Part shown: one piece after another, positions 51,571-60,956 of the stretch
How positions within the stretch are numbered: position 1 is the stretch's first letter
Layout: each line of letters starts with the position of its first letter
Assembly: GCF_014842975.1 (NCBI RefSeq)
Contig: NZ_JACYXK010000027.1
Coordinates: forward strand, 186,001 to 250,000
Length of the DNA: 64,000 nucleotides
Reading direction: 5' to 3'
From: Rhodanobacter sp. DHB23
GTDB taxonomy: Bacteria; Pseudomonadota; Gammaproteobacteria; Xanthomonadales; Rhodanobacteraceae
Position numbers and translations under genes: made by a program
Notes under the pieces: model-generated
The model's database searches: none
Told to the model about the DNA's origin: nothing
What the model saw: only the letters and a program-made list of their open reading frames with translations

Positions 51571-53073
51571 TCACTTCACGCCGTGCATCAACCGGTTGAT
51601 CAGCGGCGAGATCAGCAGCAGCACGACGCCGGCGCCCGTCAGCACCCAGAAGCAGAACGTGAATCCGCTCAATGCGGACGCAGCGGTCATGCCGGTCTCG
51701 CCGCTGATGCGGGCCGCCAGCAGGCCCGACAGGTTGCCGCCCACGGCAATAGACAGGAACCACCCGCCCATCGCCAGGCCCACCAGGCGCGGCGGCGCCA
51801 GCTTGGTCACCATCGACAGGCCGATCGGCGACAGGCACAGCTCGCCCACGGTCTGCAGCATGTAGCAGGTCGCCAGCGGCCAGAAGGGAATCAGGCCGCG
51901 GCTGCCCAGCAGATGCGACAACGCGTACATCAACACCAGGAAACCCAGTCCGTTGAAGACCAGGGCCAGGCCGAACTTGCGCGGGATGGACGGCTCCATG
52001 CGCCGCCTGGCCAGCCGCGACCACACGAAGGCGACGACGGGCGCCAGCACGATGATCCCCAACGGCGTCATCGACTGGAACCAGCCCACCGGGAACATCC
52101 AGCCGCCGAACATCTGGCGGTCGACCAGGTTCTCCGCGAGGAAGTTGAACGAGGTGCCGAACTGGTAATAGAACATCCAGAACAGCAGGCTGAACACGAA
52201 CACGATCATCATCGCGATGACGCGCTCCACCTGGACACGGTCATGGCGCACCGCCTCGACGATCAGCATCGCCGTCACGCCGACGAACAGCAGGCCGAGC
52301 AGCCATTGCAGGCCGACCGCGCCGATCCGCGAGAACAGCAGGTACACCAGCGGGATCGCCACGACCACGCCAACGGCCACCCACAGCACGCGCATCAGGC
52401 CGGCGGCTTCGGGCGCCGGGCGCCCCACCTCGCGCAGGCTGCGGCGGCCGAACCAGAACCACAGCACGCTGAGCAGCATGCCGACGCCGGCCGCCCCGAA
52501 CACGATGCGGTAGTTCTGCTGCATCGGCGTATCGGTGAAATAGCCCGCCAGCCAGCCCGTCACCAGCGGCGCGATGAAGGCACCCGCATTGATGCCCATG
52601 TAGAACAGCGTGAACCCCGCGTCGCGGCGCTCGTCGCCGGGCCCATACAACTGGCCCACCATCGACGAGATGTTCGGCTTGAACAGGCCATTGCCGACCA
52701 CCACCATCGCCAGCCCCAGCAGCATGGCCTCCTTGCTCGGCAACATGATGGCGAACAGGCCCGCCGCCATCACCACCGCGCCGAGCAGGATCGAACGCTG
52801 GTAGCCGATCAGCCGGTCCGCGACGTATCCGCCGAAGATGCCCGAGGCGTAGACCAGCGCGGTATAGGCACCGAAGATGCCGCTGGCCCAGGCCTGGCCC
52901 GAAGGGTCGCCGTGGTAGAACTGCGCCACGATGTACAACGCCAGCGCCCAGCTCACGCTGTAGAACGCGAAACGTTCCCAGAACTCGGTCATGAACAACA
53001 TCCACAGCGGACGCGGATGCCCGAACAGCTGCGGATAATCCGGCGCGCTGCCGGCCTCGATGGTCTGACTCAT
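51571..53073 (-). CDS. POT-family peptide MFS transporter
   Basis: A 500-residue proton-dependent oligopeptide transporter with about 14 helices. It has the POT signature FWERFAFYSV (ExxER-type) near residue 32, GGYVADRLIGYQRSILLG, and NGLFKPNISSMVGQLY (PTR2 motif). It also has FYMGINAGAFIAPL. It imports di- and tripeptides. The start MSQTIEAGS is right for the family; a 33-codon longer frame is generated by the upstream repeat and is rejected. It is convergent with marR and followed upstream by kynA on the same strand. Confidence 0.9.
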   Translation of the reverse strand: MSQTIEAGSAPDYPQLFGHPRPLWMLFMTEFWERFAFYSVSWALALYIVAQFYHGDPSGQAWASGIFGAYTALVYASGIFGGYVADRLIGYQRSILLGAVVMAAGLFAIMLPSKEAMLLGLAMVVVGNGLFKPNISSMVGQLYGPGDERRDAGFTLFYMGINAGAFIAPLVTGWLAGYFTDTPMQQNYRIVFGAAGVGMLLSVLWFWFGRRSLREVGRPAPEAAGLMRVLWVAVGVVVAIPLVYLLFSRIGAVGLQWLLGLLFVGVTAMLIVEAVRHDRVQVERVIAMMIVFVFSLLFWMFYYQFGTSFNFLAENLVDRQMFGGWMFPVGWFQSMTPLGIIVLAPVVAFVWSRLARRRMEPSIPRKFGLALVFNGLGFLVLMYALSHLLGSRGLIPFWPLATCYMLQTVGELCLSPIGLSMVTKLAPPRLVGLAMGGWFLSIAVGGNLSGLLAARISGETGMTAASALSGFTFCFWVLTGAGVVLLLISPLINRLMHGVK

Positions 53074-53119
53074 GACATTCCCCCAGTGATCCGTGGCGTG
53101 CGAGTGGATGTTATGAAAA

Positions 53120-53174
53120 GTGCGGCCATGGATGGCCGCCCGTTTGATCTCGGCGATCAGGGACGATCGCAAAG
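53120..53174 (+). repeat. Two-hairpin dispersed repeat, copy E1 (reference copy)
   Basis: The best-preserved copy: gcggccatggatggccgc, a cccgtttgatctc linker, then gcgatcagggacgatcgc followed by aaa. The hairpin stems are about 6 bp with hexamer loops. It lies between kynA and the POT transporter. Confidence 0.9.
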
Positions 53175-53183
53175 GTCACGAAA

Positions 53184-53236
53184 AGTGCGGCCTTGGATGG
53201 CCACCCGTTTGATCCCCGCGATCAGGGATGATCGCC
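53184..53236 (+). repeat. Two-hairpin dispersed repeat, copy E2
   Basis: Tandem with E1, 9 bases apart. The first stem is gcggcc..ggccac with one mismatch. The second, gcgatcagggatgatcgc, is intact. Confidence 0.85.
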
Positions 53237-53237
53237 C

Positions 53238-54086
53238 TCAAGTGCCTAGCACCGTGCGCACTTCGAGCAGCTCCGGGAAGAAGCTGAGATCCAGCGCCTT
53301 CTTCAAAAAACCCACGCCTGAGGAGCCGCCAGTGCCGCGCCGGTGGCCGATGATGCGCTCCACCGCCTTCATGTGGCGGAAACGCCAGAGCTGGAAGTTC
53401 TCCTCGATGTCCACCAGCGTCTCGCACAGGTGGAACTCGGTCCAGAAGCTTTCCGGCGCCTCGTAGATGCGCTTGAACACCGGCAACAGCTCGTCGTGGC
53501 GTTGCCATGGCTGGCTGACGTCGCGCTCCAGGATGCCGCTCGGCACCGCATGGCCATGCCGTGCCAGCCAGTGCAGCGCCTCGTCGTACAGGCCGGGCGC
53601 ATGCAGCGTGTCGCGCAGGCCCTGCTGGACTGTCGCGTCGTGCGCGAACACCGCGAGCATGTCGGCGTTCTTGTTGCCGAGCAGGAATTCCACCGTGCGG
53701 TACTGCGCCGACTGGAAGCCGGACGAGGGCCCCAGCGCGTCGCGGAAGGCGAGGTATTCGTGCGGCGTCATCGTCTCCAGCACCGCCCACTGCTCGAACA
53801 GCTGGCGCTGAATCTGCTTCACCCGCGCCAGCACTTTGAGCGCCGGGCCGATGCGCTCGTCGCGCATGAATGCCATCGCCGCACGCAGTTCATGGATCAG
53901 CAGCTTCAGCCACAGCTCCGACACGTGGTGCTGCACGATGAACAGCATTTCGTCATGGTACGGCGGGTCGGACACCGGTCGCTGCGCCGATAGCAGGGTG
54001 TCCAACCGCAAGTAGCCTGCATAGGTCATGCGTCCCGAGAGGTCTCGCTCGATGCCTGCCTCGAGTTCGCGCTGGTTGTCCGTCAT
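53238..54086 (-). CDS. kynA: Tryptophan 2,3-dioxygenase
   Basis: The first step of kynurenine-route tryptophan degradation, 282 residues, haem enzyme. It has [14 protein letters not shown], the helix [31 protein letters not shown], and [24 protein letters not shown] with the proximal His and the substrate loop. The start MTDNQRELE is used; a 36-codon longer frame is not family-like. No kynureninase gene is adjacent, so the rest of the route is not seen. It is divergent from pdhA. Confidence 0.95.
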   Translation of the reverse strand: MTDNQRELEAGIERDLSGRMTYAGYLRLDTLLSAQRPVSDPPYHDEMLFIVQHHVSELWLKLLIHELRAAMAFMRDERIGPALKVLARVKQIQRQLFEQWAVLETMTPHEYLAFRDALGPSSGFQSAQYRTVEFLLGNKNADMLAVFAHDATVQQGLRDTLHAPGLYDEALHWLARHGHAVPSGILERDVSQPWQRHDELLPVFKRIYEAPESFWTEFHLCETLVDIEENFQLWRFRHMKAVERIIGHRRGTGGSSGVGFLKKALDLSFFPELLEVRTVLGT

Positions 54087-54331
54087 GGTCGATCGCGGCT
54101 GCCCAAAAGACGCATGGTAACCGGTGGCGCCATCGCCGTTTCTTGCGAGCCCCGTACCCTCCCGCATGCTGCGGCGTGCCTTGCGACGCAACATGGCCGC
54201 CTGCTATCTATATGCGGCTTTTCCCGGCCGTTTTGATCGCCACGGTGGTCGCCGGCAAGGGAGCTTCGCGTGTCTGGCCCCACTGGATGGGCCACCGCCC
54301 CCACCCCATTCGTCACCAACGGGAGCGCGTC

Positions 54332-55417
54332 GTGTCCATCGCCGCCAAGTTCGAAATCGAATACCTGCAATACCTCGACGCCGAGGGCAAGCAGGTTCGC
54401 CAGGATCTGCCCGCCTTCGCCAAGGACCTCGACCACATGGTCGAGCTCTACAAGCTGATGATGTCGACTCGCGTGTTCGACGCCAAGTCGGTGGCGCTGC
54501 AGCGCACCGGCAAGCTGGGCACCTACGCCAGCTGCCTGGGCCACGAGGCTGCCCACGTCGGCATCGGCAGCGCGATGAAGCCGGAAGACGTGCTGGCCGT
54601 GAGCTACCGCGAATACGGTGCCCAGCTGTACCGCGGCGTGCAGCCGCGCGAGGTCTACATGTACTGGGGCGGCGACGAGCGCGGCAACGACTACCAGAAC
54701 GAGCCGGCCCGCCACGACTTCGCCTGGTCGGTGCCGATCGCCACGCAGTGCCTGCACGCGGCCGGTTCCGCGCTGGCTTTCAAGATCCGCGGCGAGAAGC
54801 GCGTGGCCGTGTGCACCATCGGCGACGGCGGCTCGTCCAAGGGCGACTTCTACGGCGCCATCAACATCGCCGGCGCGCAGAACCTGCCGCTGGTGGCGGT
54901 GATCGTCAACAACCAGTGGGCCATCTCGGTGCCGCGCAAGATCCAGTCCGGTGCGCCCACGCTGGCACAGAAGGGCATCGCCGCCGGCCTGTACTGCATC
55001 CAGGTCGACGGCAACGACATCATCGCCGTGCGCAAGGCGATGGAAGACGCGCTGGAACGCGCCCGCAACGGCGAAGGCGGCAGCGTGATCGAGGCGGTGA
55101 CCTACCGCCTCGGCGACCACACCACCGCCGACGACGCGCGCCGCTACCGCGGCGAGCAGGAAGTGAAGGACGCCTGGGCGAAGGAGCCGATGAAGCGCCT
55201 GCGCGCCTGGCTGGTGGGCAAGGGCGTGTGGGACGACGCCAGGGAAGAGGCCTGGAAGGCCGAGTGCGACGAGTGGATGGACAACGAGGTGAACGCCTAC
55301 CTCGAGACCAAGACCCAGCCGGTGACGGCGATGTTCGACTACACCTTCGCCGAAGTCCCCGCCGATCTCGCCAAGCAGCGCGATCTCGTCCTTTCGTACG
55401 ACCAGAAGGCCCACTGA
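54332..55417 (+). CDS. pdhA: Pyruvate dehydrogenase E1 component, alpha subunit
   Basis: The ThDP-binding alpha chain of the branched-type (alpha2beta2) E1, 361 residues. It has GHEAAHVGIGSAM, SYREYGAQLYRG, the ThDP motif GDGGSSKGDFYGAINIA...NN and the phosphorylation-loop analogue YRLGDHTTADDARRYR. The GTG start follows GGGAG by 6 bases, and the protein begins MSIAAKFEIEYLQYLD as in xanthomonads. Substrate could be pyruvate or branched 2-oxoacids; the PdhAB-PdhC context favours pyruvate. pdhB starts 3 bases downstream. Confidence 0.9.
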   Translation: MSIAAKFEIEYLQYLDAEGKQVRQDLPAFAKDLDHMVELYKLMMSTRVFDAKSVALQRTGKLGTYASCLGHEAAHVGIGSAMKPEDVLAVSYREYGAQLYRGVQPREVYMYWGGDERGNDYQNEPARHDFAWSVPIATQCLHAAGSALAFKIRGEKRVAVCTIGDGGSSKGDFYGAINIAGAQNLPLVAVIVNNQWAISVPRKIQSGAPTLAQKGIAAGLYCIQVDGNDIIAVRKAMEDALERARNGEGGSVIEAVTYRLGDHTTADDARRYRGEQEVKDAWAKEPMKRLRAWLVGKGVWDDAREEAWKAECDEWMDNEVNAYLETKTQPVTAMFDYTFAEVPADLAKQRDLVLSYDQKAH

Positions 55418-55420
55418 GCC

Positions 55421-56401
55421 ATGGCACAGATCACCCTCATCGAAGCCGTCACCCAGGCGCTCGCCTACGAGATGAAGCACGACGACAGCGTCGTGGTGCT
55501 GGGCGAGGACGTGGGCGTCAACGGCGGCGTGTTCCGCGCCACCCAGGGCCTGCAGGAAAAGTTCGGCGAGCTGCGCGTGCTGGACACGCCGCTGGACGAG
55601 ACCACCATCGCTGGCGTCACCGTGGGCCTGGCCGTGCAGGGCATGAAGCCGGTGGCCGAGGCGCAGTTCGAAGGCTTCATCTACCCGATGATGGAGCAGA
55701 TCGCCTGCCACGCCGCGCGCATGCGCAACCGCACCCGCGGCCGCCTCACCGTGCCGGCCGTGTGGCGCGCACCGTGGGGCGGCGGCATCCGCGCGCCGGA
55801 GCACCACTCCGAGGCGAACGAGCACCTGTTCACCAACATCCCCGGCCTGCGCGTGGTGCTGCCCTCCTCGCCCGCACGCGCCTATGGCCTGCTGCTGGCC
55901 GCGATCCGCGATCCCGATCCGGTGATCTTCCTCGAACCCAAGCGCATCTACCGCCAGTACAAGGAAGAAGTGCCGGACGACGGCGAAGCCTTGCCGCTGG
56001 ACGTGTGCTTCGTGCTGCGCGACGGCACCGACGTCACCCTGGTGACCTGGGGCGCGCAGGTGAAGGAAACGCTGGAAGCCGCCGACGAACTCGCCAAGCA
56101 GGGCATCAGCGCCGAGGTCATCGACGTCGCCACGCTGACCCCGCTGGACTTCGACACCATCGCCGAGTCGGTGCAGAAGACCGGCCGCTGCGTGATCGTG
56201 CACGAAGCCCCGAAGACCGCCGGCTTCGGCGCAGAGATCGCCGCGCGCATCGCCGAGGAATGCCTGTACGACCTGCTGGCCCCGGTCGAGCGCATCACTG
56301 GCCCCGACACCCACATCCCGCTGTTCCGCCTGGAGATGAAGTACCTGCCGAGCACGGAACGCATCGTCGAAGCCGCGCAGCGCACGCTGGCCGCTTCGTA
56401 G
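55421..56401 (+). CDS. pdhB: Pyruvate dehydrogenase E1 component, beta subunit
   Basis: A 326-residue E1 beta chain. It has LGEDVGVNGGVFRAT, PLDETTIAGVTVGLAVQG, AQFEGFIYPMMEQI, the region RAPWGGGIRAPEHHSE (active-site His) and a C-terminal transketolase-C domain with LVTWGAQV and DVATLTPLD. With PdhA it decarboxylates pyruvate and acetylates the E2 lipoyl group. It starts 3 bases after pdhA stops, with no separate promoter. Confidence 0.93.
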   Translation: MAQITLIEAVTQALAYEMKHDDSVVVLGEDVGVNGGVFRATQGLQEKFGELRVLDTPLDETTIAGVTVGLAVQGMKPVAEAQFEGFIYPMMEQIACHAARMRNRTRGRLTVPAVWRAPWGGGIRAPEHHSEANEHLFTNIPGLRVVLPSSPARAYGLLLAAIRDPDPVIFLEPKRIYRQYKEEVPDDGEALPLDVCFVLRDGTDVTLVTWGAQVKETLEAADELAKQGISAEVIDVATLTPLDFDTIAESVQKTGRCVIVHEAPKTAGFGAEIAARIAEECLYDLLAPVERITGPDTHIPLFRLEMKYLPSTERIVEAAQRTLAAS

Positions 56402-56404
56402 TTC

Positions 56405-56555
56405 CTTCTCCCCTCCGGGGAGAAGGTGCCCCGGAGGGGCGGATGAGGGGCCAAGGCTTGCGGCAAGATGCATCGAAGCGGCTTTCGATGAAGTCCAAGG
56501 CAAGCCCCATCCCCTCACCCCGGCCCTCTCCCCGCAGGGGAGAGGGAGAAAACCA
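56405..56555. repeat. C/G-rich hairpin repeats inside the pdh operon
   Basis: The hairpin cttctcccctccggggagaag at 56405-56425 is followed by a second hairpin, ccctctccccgcaggggagaggg, at 56530-56552. Both have ccctcaccc-like flanks, as at 49161 and 49559. They fill the pdhB-E2 gap. Confidence 0.8.
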
Positions 56556-56576
56556 CAAAACCCTGGAAGCTCACTC

Positions 56577-57935
56577 ATGGCCGACATCAAGACATTCCAC
56601 CTGCCCGACCTCGGCGAAGGCCTGCCCGACGCCACCATCGTCGAGTGGCACGTGAAGGAAGGCGACTACATCAAGCTCGACGCGCCGCTGTGCTCGATGG
56701 AAACCGCCAAGGCCGTGGTCGATGTGCCGTCGCCCTATACCGGCACCGTGAAGAAGCTGCATGGCGCCCCCGGCGACATCATCGAGACCGGCGCCGCGCT
56801 GGCCGACTTCGAGCCCGACGCCAACGCCAAGCAGCGCGCCGAGGCCGAATCCACCGGCCACCACCACGGCCCGAAGAAGGTCGAGGCGCCCGCGCCGGCC
56901 CCCGCGCCTGCAGCCAAGGCCGCCACCGCCGACCGCGAGGACGAAGGCACCGTGGTGGGCGCGATGGTCAGCGGCAACACCGTGCATGTCGAGCAGGCCG
57001 CCAGCATCGGCGGCGTGAAGGCGGTGCCCGCGGTGCGCGCGCTGGCCAAGAAGCTCAAAGTCGACCTCGCCCGCGTGCGCCCCAGCGGTGCCGACGGCGT
57101 GGTCACCCTGCAGGACGTGAAGAACGCCGCCGCCAACGGCAGCGCCCCGCTGGGTGCGGCCGCGGCACGCGCCGTGCCCGCCTCGGCCGGCCGCCACCTC
57201 GCGCCGGAACTGCCGGAGCCCGGCGCGGCACCGAGCCGCACCACCGTGTCGCTTGCCGGCAAGGCCGTGCGCACCGCGCCACCGAGCGTGCAGGCCAGCG
57301 GCCAGCCGGAACAGCTCAAGGGCGTCCGCCGCAACATGGCGCGCGTGATGGCCGAAGCCCACGCCAACGTGGTGCCGACCACCCTGGTCGACGACGCCGA
57401 CCTGCACGCCTGGATCGGCAAGCAGGACATCACCGCGCGCCTGATCCGCTCCATCGTCGCCGCCTGCAAGGCGGTGCCGGCGCTCAACGCCTGGTTCGAC
57501 GGCAAGAACCTCACCCGCACCCAGCACCCGCACGTGGACATCGGCATCGCCGTGGACACCGAGGACGGCCTGTTCGTGCCGGCCCTGCGCAACGCCGACG
57601 TGCTCGACGGCGCCGGCATCCGCGCCGCAATCAAGCGCCTGCGCAGCTCGGTGGAGGATCGTTCCATCCCGGCCTCGGAGCTCTCGGGCTATACCATCAG
57701 CCTCAGCAACTTCGGCATGTTCGCCGGCCGCTACGCCACGCCGGTGGTGGTGCCGCCGACCGTCGCCATCATCGGCGCCGGCAAGCTGTGCCACGACGTG
57801 GTGGCGGTGATGGGCGGCATCGAGGTGCATCGCCGCATGCCGATCTCGCTGACGTTCGACCACCGCGCCGCCACCGGCGGCGAGGCCGCGCGCTTCCTCA
57901 AGGCGTTGCTGGACGACCTGTCCTTGCCGAACTGA
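56577..57935 (+). CDS. pdhC: Dihydrolipoamide acyltransferase (E2) of the pyruvate dehydrogenase complex
   Basis: A 452-residue E2. One lipoyl domain (about 1-80; lipoyl Lys K45 in METAKAVVD) is followed by an Ala/Pro linker. The peripheral-subunit-binding domain is at about 145-180 (VPAVRALAKKLKVDLARVRPSGADGVVTLQDV, read in parts). The catalytic domain from about 220 has the active-site His429 in FDHRAATGG. In classic E2s the motif is HRxxDG; here Thr433 replaces Asp. No lpd (E3) gene follows. The repeat hairpins before the ATG separate it from pdhB by 175 bases. A terminator follows. Confidence 0.92.
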   Translation: MADIKTFHLPDLGEGLPDATIVEWHVKEGDYIKLDAPLCSMETAKAVVDVPSPYTGTVKKLHGAPGDIIETGAALADFEPDANAKQRAEAESTGHHHGPKKVEAPAPAPAPAAKAATADREDEGTVVGAMVSGNTVHVEQAASIGGVKAVPAVRALAKKLKVDLARVRPSGADGVVTLQDVKNAAANGSAPLGAAAARAVPASAGRHLAPELPEPGAAPSRTTVSLAGKAVRTAPPSVQASGQPEQLKGVRRNMARVMAEAHANVVPTTLVDDADLHAWIGKQDITARLIRSIVAACKAVPALNAWFDGKNLTRTQHPHVDIGIAVDTEDGLFVPALRNADVLDGAGIRAAIKRLRSSVEDRSIPASELSGYTISLSNFGMFAGRYATPVVVPPTVAIIGAGKLCHDVVAVMGGIEVHRRMPISLTFDHRAATGGEAARFLKALLDDLSLPN

Positions 57936-57956
57936 GGCACGTTGCCTGAACCTGTA

Positions 57957-57988
57957 AACGGGGCGCCTGCGGGCGCCCCGTTTGTTTT
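57957..57988 (+). terminator. Terminator after pdhC
   Basis: The stem aacggggcgcc/ggcgccccgtt with loop tgcg is followed by TGTTTT. The bases 57989-58169 contain no gene. Confidence 0.88.
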
Positions 57989-58169
57989 GCGCGATCGCCA
58001 GCACGCACGCAGCGCCCCCGCGGCTCTTGCCCACCTGTTGTCGCAGGACAAAGTATTCCGGACGCCAGCCGGCACACGGGGACCACCTTGTCATGCCCGG
58101 GGCGCTGGTCTCCCACGCAACGAGCCGCGAAAGGCAGGCAAGCATCCCGGGCAGGCACCCGCGATGCAA

Positions 58170-59549
58170 TCAAAGGATCGGATCGAACAAGCGCGCCACG
58201 TGCATGGCCACGCGGCGCAGGTAGGGCGCGTCGAGGTACTCGCGCGCGTCCACCTCGCGCGACTGCACGAAGTCGCGTTCCAGCATCGCCTCGACCTGCT
58301 GCGCGAAAGCGCGGTCCAGCACCAGTGCGCTGGCCTCGAAGTTGAGCCGGAACGAGCGGGAATCGAGGTTGAGGCTGCCCACCGCGGCGCAGTCGTCGTC
58401 CACCAGCAGCACCTTCTGGTGCGTGAAGCCGGGCTGGTAGCGGAACACGCGCACGCCGCCGCGCAACGCGTAATGGGCATGCAGGGTAGAGGCGGCGAAC
58501 ACGGTGCGGTGGTCCGGCCGCGACGGGATCAGCACGCGCACGTCCACGCCGCGGAAGACCGCCAGCAGCAGCGCGGCGCGCACCGAGTGGTCGGGCACGA
58601 AGTACGGCGTGGCCAGCCAGATGCGCCGGCGCGCCGCGTTGATCGCGGCGGTGACGAACAGCGAGCCGGTTTCCTGCGGATCGGCCGGCCCGCTGGCCAC
58701 CACCAGCACGCGCGCGCCGCCGTCCGGTGCCGGCTCCGGATGCAGCGGCGGCGGCGCACCGGTGATCCACTCCCAGTCGTCGGCGAACAGTTGCTGCAGG
58801 TCGGCCGCCGCGGGGCCGGCCAGCTCCATGTGCGTGTCGCGCCACGGCGCCAGCGGCGGCTTCAGGCCCAGGTACTCGTCGCCCACGTTGAGGCCGCCGA
58901 CGAAGGCGCGCACGCCGTCCACCACCACGATCTTGCGGTGGTTGCGGAAGTTGAGCTGGAAACGGTTGCGCAGGCGATTGGTGGCGAAGGGATGGATCGC
59001 CACGCCGCCCGCGCGCAGCGTCTCCACGTAGCGGTGCGGCAGGTCGTGGCTGCCCACGCCGTCGTACAGCACGCACACGCGCACGCCGGCCGCCGCGCGC
59101 TCCAGCAGCGCCTGCTGCATGCGCCGGCCCAGGCCGTCGTCCTTGAAGATGAAGAACTGCACCAGCAGCGTGTGCCGCGCTTCGGCGACGGCGGCGAAGA
59201 TCGCCTCGAAGGCCGCCTCGCCGTCGACCAGCAGGCGCAGCCGGTGGCCGGGGCGGAACGGGCGGCCCAGCATCGTCACCAGTGCGGCATAGCGGCCCTC
59301 GTCGTCGTCCGACGGGCAGGCCAGTCGCTCGCGCGGCGCGGCGCCGCGGTGCCGCTTGAGGTAGCCGCGGAAGCGGCTGGCGCCCAGGAACAGGTAGGGC
59401 ACCAGGGTGAGCGCGGGCAGCAGCAACAGGCCCAGCACCCAGCCGATCGCGCCCTGCGGGGTGCGCGTGTGCATCAGCGCGTGCGCGGCGGCGAAGACGC
59501 CGAGCACTTGCAGGAGCAGGACGACATCGCCGAACAGGCTGAGGGTCAT
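58170..59549 (-). CDS. cls: Cardiolipin synthase
   Basis: A 459-residue phospholipase-D-family enzyme condensing two phosphatidylglycerols. Two N-terminal membrane helices span about 1-60. The HKD motifs are NHRKIVVVDG (first) and THQKVLLVDDD (second). VRVCVLYDGVGS precedes the first and TPYFVPD lies between them. The N-terminal half-length is normal for ClsA-type. The start MTLSLFGDVVLLLQ gives a proper helix 1. It ends 16 bases before the flavoprotein gene's stop region begins upstream; same strand. Confidence 0.94.
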   Translation of the reverse strand: MTLSLFGDVVLLLQVLGVFAAAHALMHTRTPQGAIGWVLGLLLLPALTLVPYLFLGASRFRGYLKRHRGAAPRERLACPSDDDEGRYAALVTMLGRPFRPGHRLRLLVDGEAAFEAIFAAVAEARHTLLVQFFIFKDDGLGRRMQQALLERAAAGVRVCVLYDGVGSHDLPHRYVETLRAGGVAIHPFATNRLRNRFQLNFRNHRKIVVVDGVRAFVGGLNVGDEYLGLKPPLAPWRDTHMELAGPAAADLQQLFADDWEWITGAPPPLHPEPAPDGGARVLVVASGPADPQETGSLFVTAAINAARRRIWLATPYFVPDHSVRAALLLAVFRGVDVRVLIPSRPDHRTVFAASTLHAHYALRGGVRVFRYQPGFTHQKVLLVDDDCAAVGSLNLDSRSFRLNFEASALVLDRAFAQQVEAMLERDFVQSREVDAREYLDAPYLRRVAMHVARLFDPIL

Positions 59550-59565
59550 GGTGAAGCGGCTGGTT

Positions 59566-60936
59566 CTATTCCGCCAGCAACTGGTCGGCCACGGCGCGCG
59601 CCTGCTGGCGGATTTCCGGCATCGCGGTGGATTCCCACAGCGTACCGCGCAACAGGCTGCCGATGGCGAACAGCCGCGACCACTCGCCGCCTTCGTGCAG
59701 CAGGCGGCCCTGCGGCGTGGCCTGGCAGCCCAGCCCCAGCGGGTCGGGCAGCACGTGCCGGTTCACCACCAGTTGGCGCATCAGCGGGTGCGGCGTGCGC
59801 GCCACGTCGAAATCCATGCCCACCGACTGCACCACCAGGTCCGCGTGCAGCGTCTGCAGCTTCGCGGCGTCGCGGTCGTGCGGGTGCAGCTCCATCCGCA
59901 GGCCGTCGCCATCGATCCCGACGTGGTACATCTGCCCGCGCTGGCGATGCAGGCGACCCGAGCGTTCCAGCGCGGCAAGGCCTTCGTGCACCGCCGGAGG
60001 CATGCGGTGACGCGCGCGCTCCCACGCCCAGCGCGCGTGGCGCTGGAAGCGCGCGCGCTGGTCCAGCGGCAGCGCCGCCCACAGCGCCGGCGTGTGCGGG
60101 CGCAGGCTGTCGATCACGCTGCGCCAGTCCTCCTCCTGCGCGATCGCCTCGCGCAGCAGGCGCAGCCAGCGGCGCACGTCGGGGCCGTCCAGCATCGCCT
60201 CGACCATCTGCACGCTGTCTTCGAGCGGCAACGAGGTGCCGCGCAGGTGCGGCTCGGGCAGCAGGCCATGGCGGGAAATCGCGGTGAACCGGGTGGCGGG
60301 CCAGCGCGCGGAAAGCTCCAGCAGCACGTCGGCGGCGGTGAGCCCGAGGCCGATCACCACCACGTGCCCGGGCGCTTCGGCGGGCGGGTCGGCGAGCAGC
60401 GGCCACGGATCCACCACGTAGCGGCCGCTGGCCAGCGCAGCCTCGCTTGCGCCCGCCAGGGGCTGCGGCGGCAACGCGCCGATCGCCAGCACGGCGGCGT
60501 CCACGCGGTGGACGTCCTCGCCGCGGAACACGCTGACGCCATTGTCCTCGGGCACCACGGCATCGGCGGCAAACGGCACGACCTGCACATCGTGGCCGCG
60601 CGCCCTGCCCTGCGCCAGCGCCTGCGCCACCTCGGCCTCCAGGTAGTCGCCGTAGCGCCGGCGCGGCAGGAAGTCGGTGCCGGCGATGGCAGGATCGGCA
60701 CGCTGCACGAAATCGAGGAAGCCCTGCGGCTTGCCAGCGAACATGCCCATCGACGCCGCGCGCACGTTGAGCAGGTGGCGCTCGGAAGCGGTGGAATAAG
60801 CCACGCCGCGCGCGGGCGTGGCGCCGCCGGCATACCAGTCGAGGTGCAGTGGCTGCGGCGGCCGGCGTGCCAGCAGCTCGCCAAGCAACGCGGCGGAAGC
60901 GGCGCCGCCGCCGATGATGGCGACACGTCGATGCAT
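59566..60936 (-). CDS. FAD/NAD(P)-binding protein paired with a cysteine-dioxygenase-like cupin
   Basis: A 456-residue flavoprotein of the NAD(P)-binding_9 type. The Rossmann GGGAASAALL is at about residues 9-18, GVAYSTASERHLLNVRA (FAD site) at about 44, and LAIGALP near the middle. A second nucleotide motif, VVIGLGLTAADVLLEL, is at about 192. The C-terminal part has VQSVGMDFDVARTPHPLMRQL and LFAIGSLLRG. Reaction unknown; relatives are found beside cysteine dioxygenases. It starts 20 bases after the cupin gene's stop on the same strand, with no gap for a promoter. Confidence 0.8.
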   Translation of the reverse strand: MHRRVAIIGGGAASAALLGELLARRPPQPLHLDWYAGGATPARGVAYSTASERHLLNVRAASMGMFAGKPQGFLDFVQRADPAIAGTDFLPRRRYGDYLEAEVAQALAQGRARGHDVQVVPFAADAVVPEDNGVSVFRGEDVHRVDAAVLAIGALPPQPLAGASEAALASGRYVVDPWPLLADPPAEAPGHVVVIGLGLTAADVLLELSARWPATRFTAISRHGLLPEPHLRGTSLPLEDSVQMVEAMLDGPDVRRWLRLLREAIAQEEDWRSVIDSLRPHTPALWAALPLDQRARFQRHARWAWERARHRMPPAVHEGLAALERSGRLHRQRGQMYHVGIDGDGLRMELHPHDRDAAKLQTLHADLVVQSVGMDFDVARTPHPLMRQLVVNRHVLPDPLGLGCQATPQGRLLHEGGEWSRLFAIGSLLRGTLWESTAMPEIRQQARAVADQLLAE

Positions 60937-60956
60937 GCGTTGCTCCGGTTGTGGGG

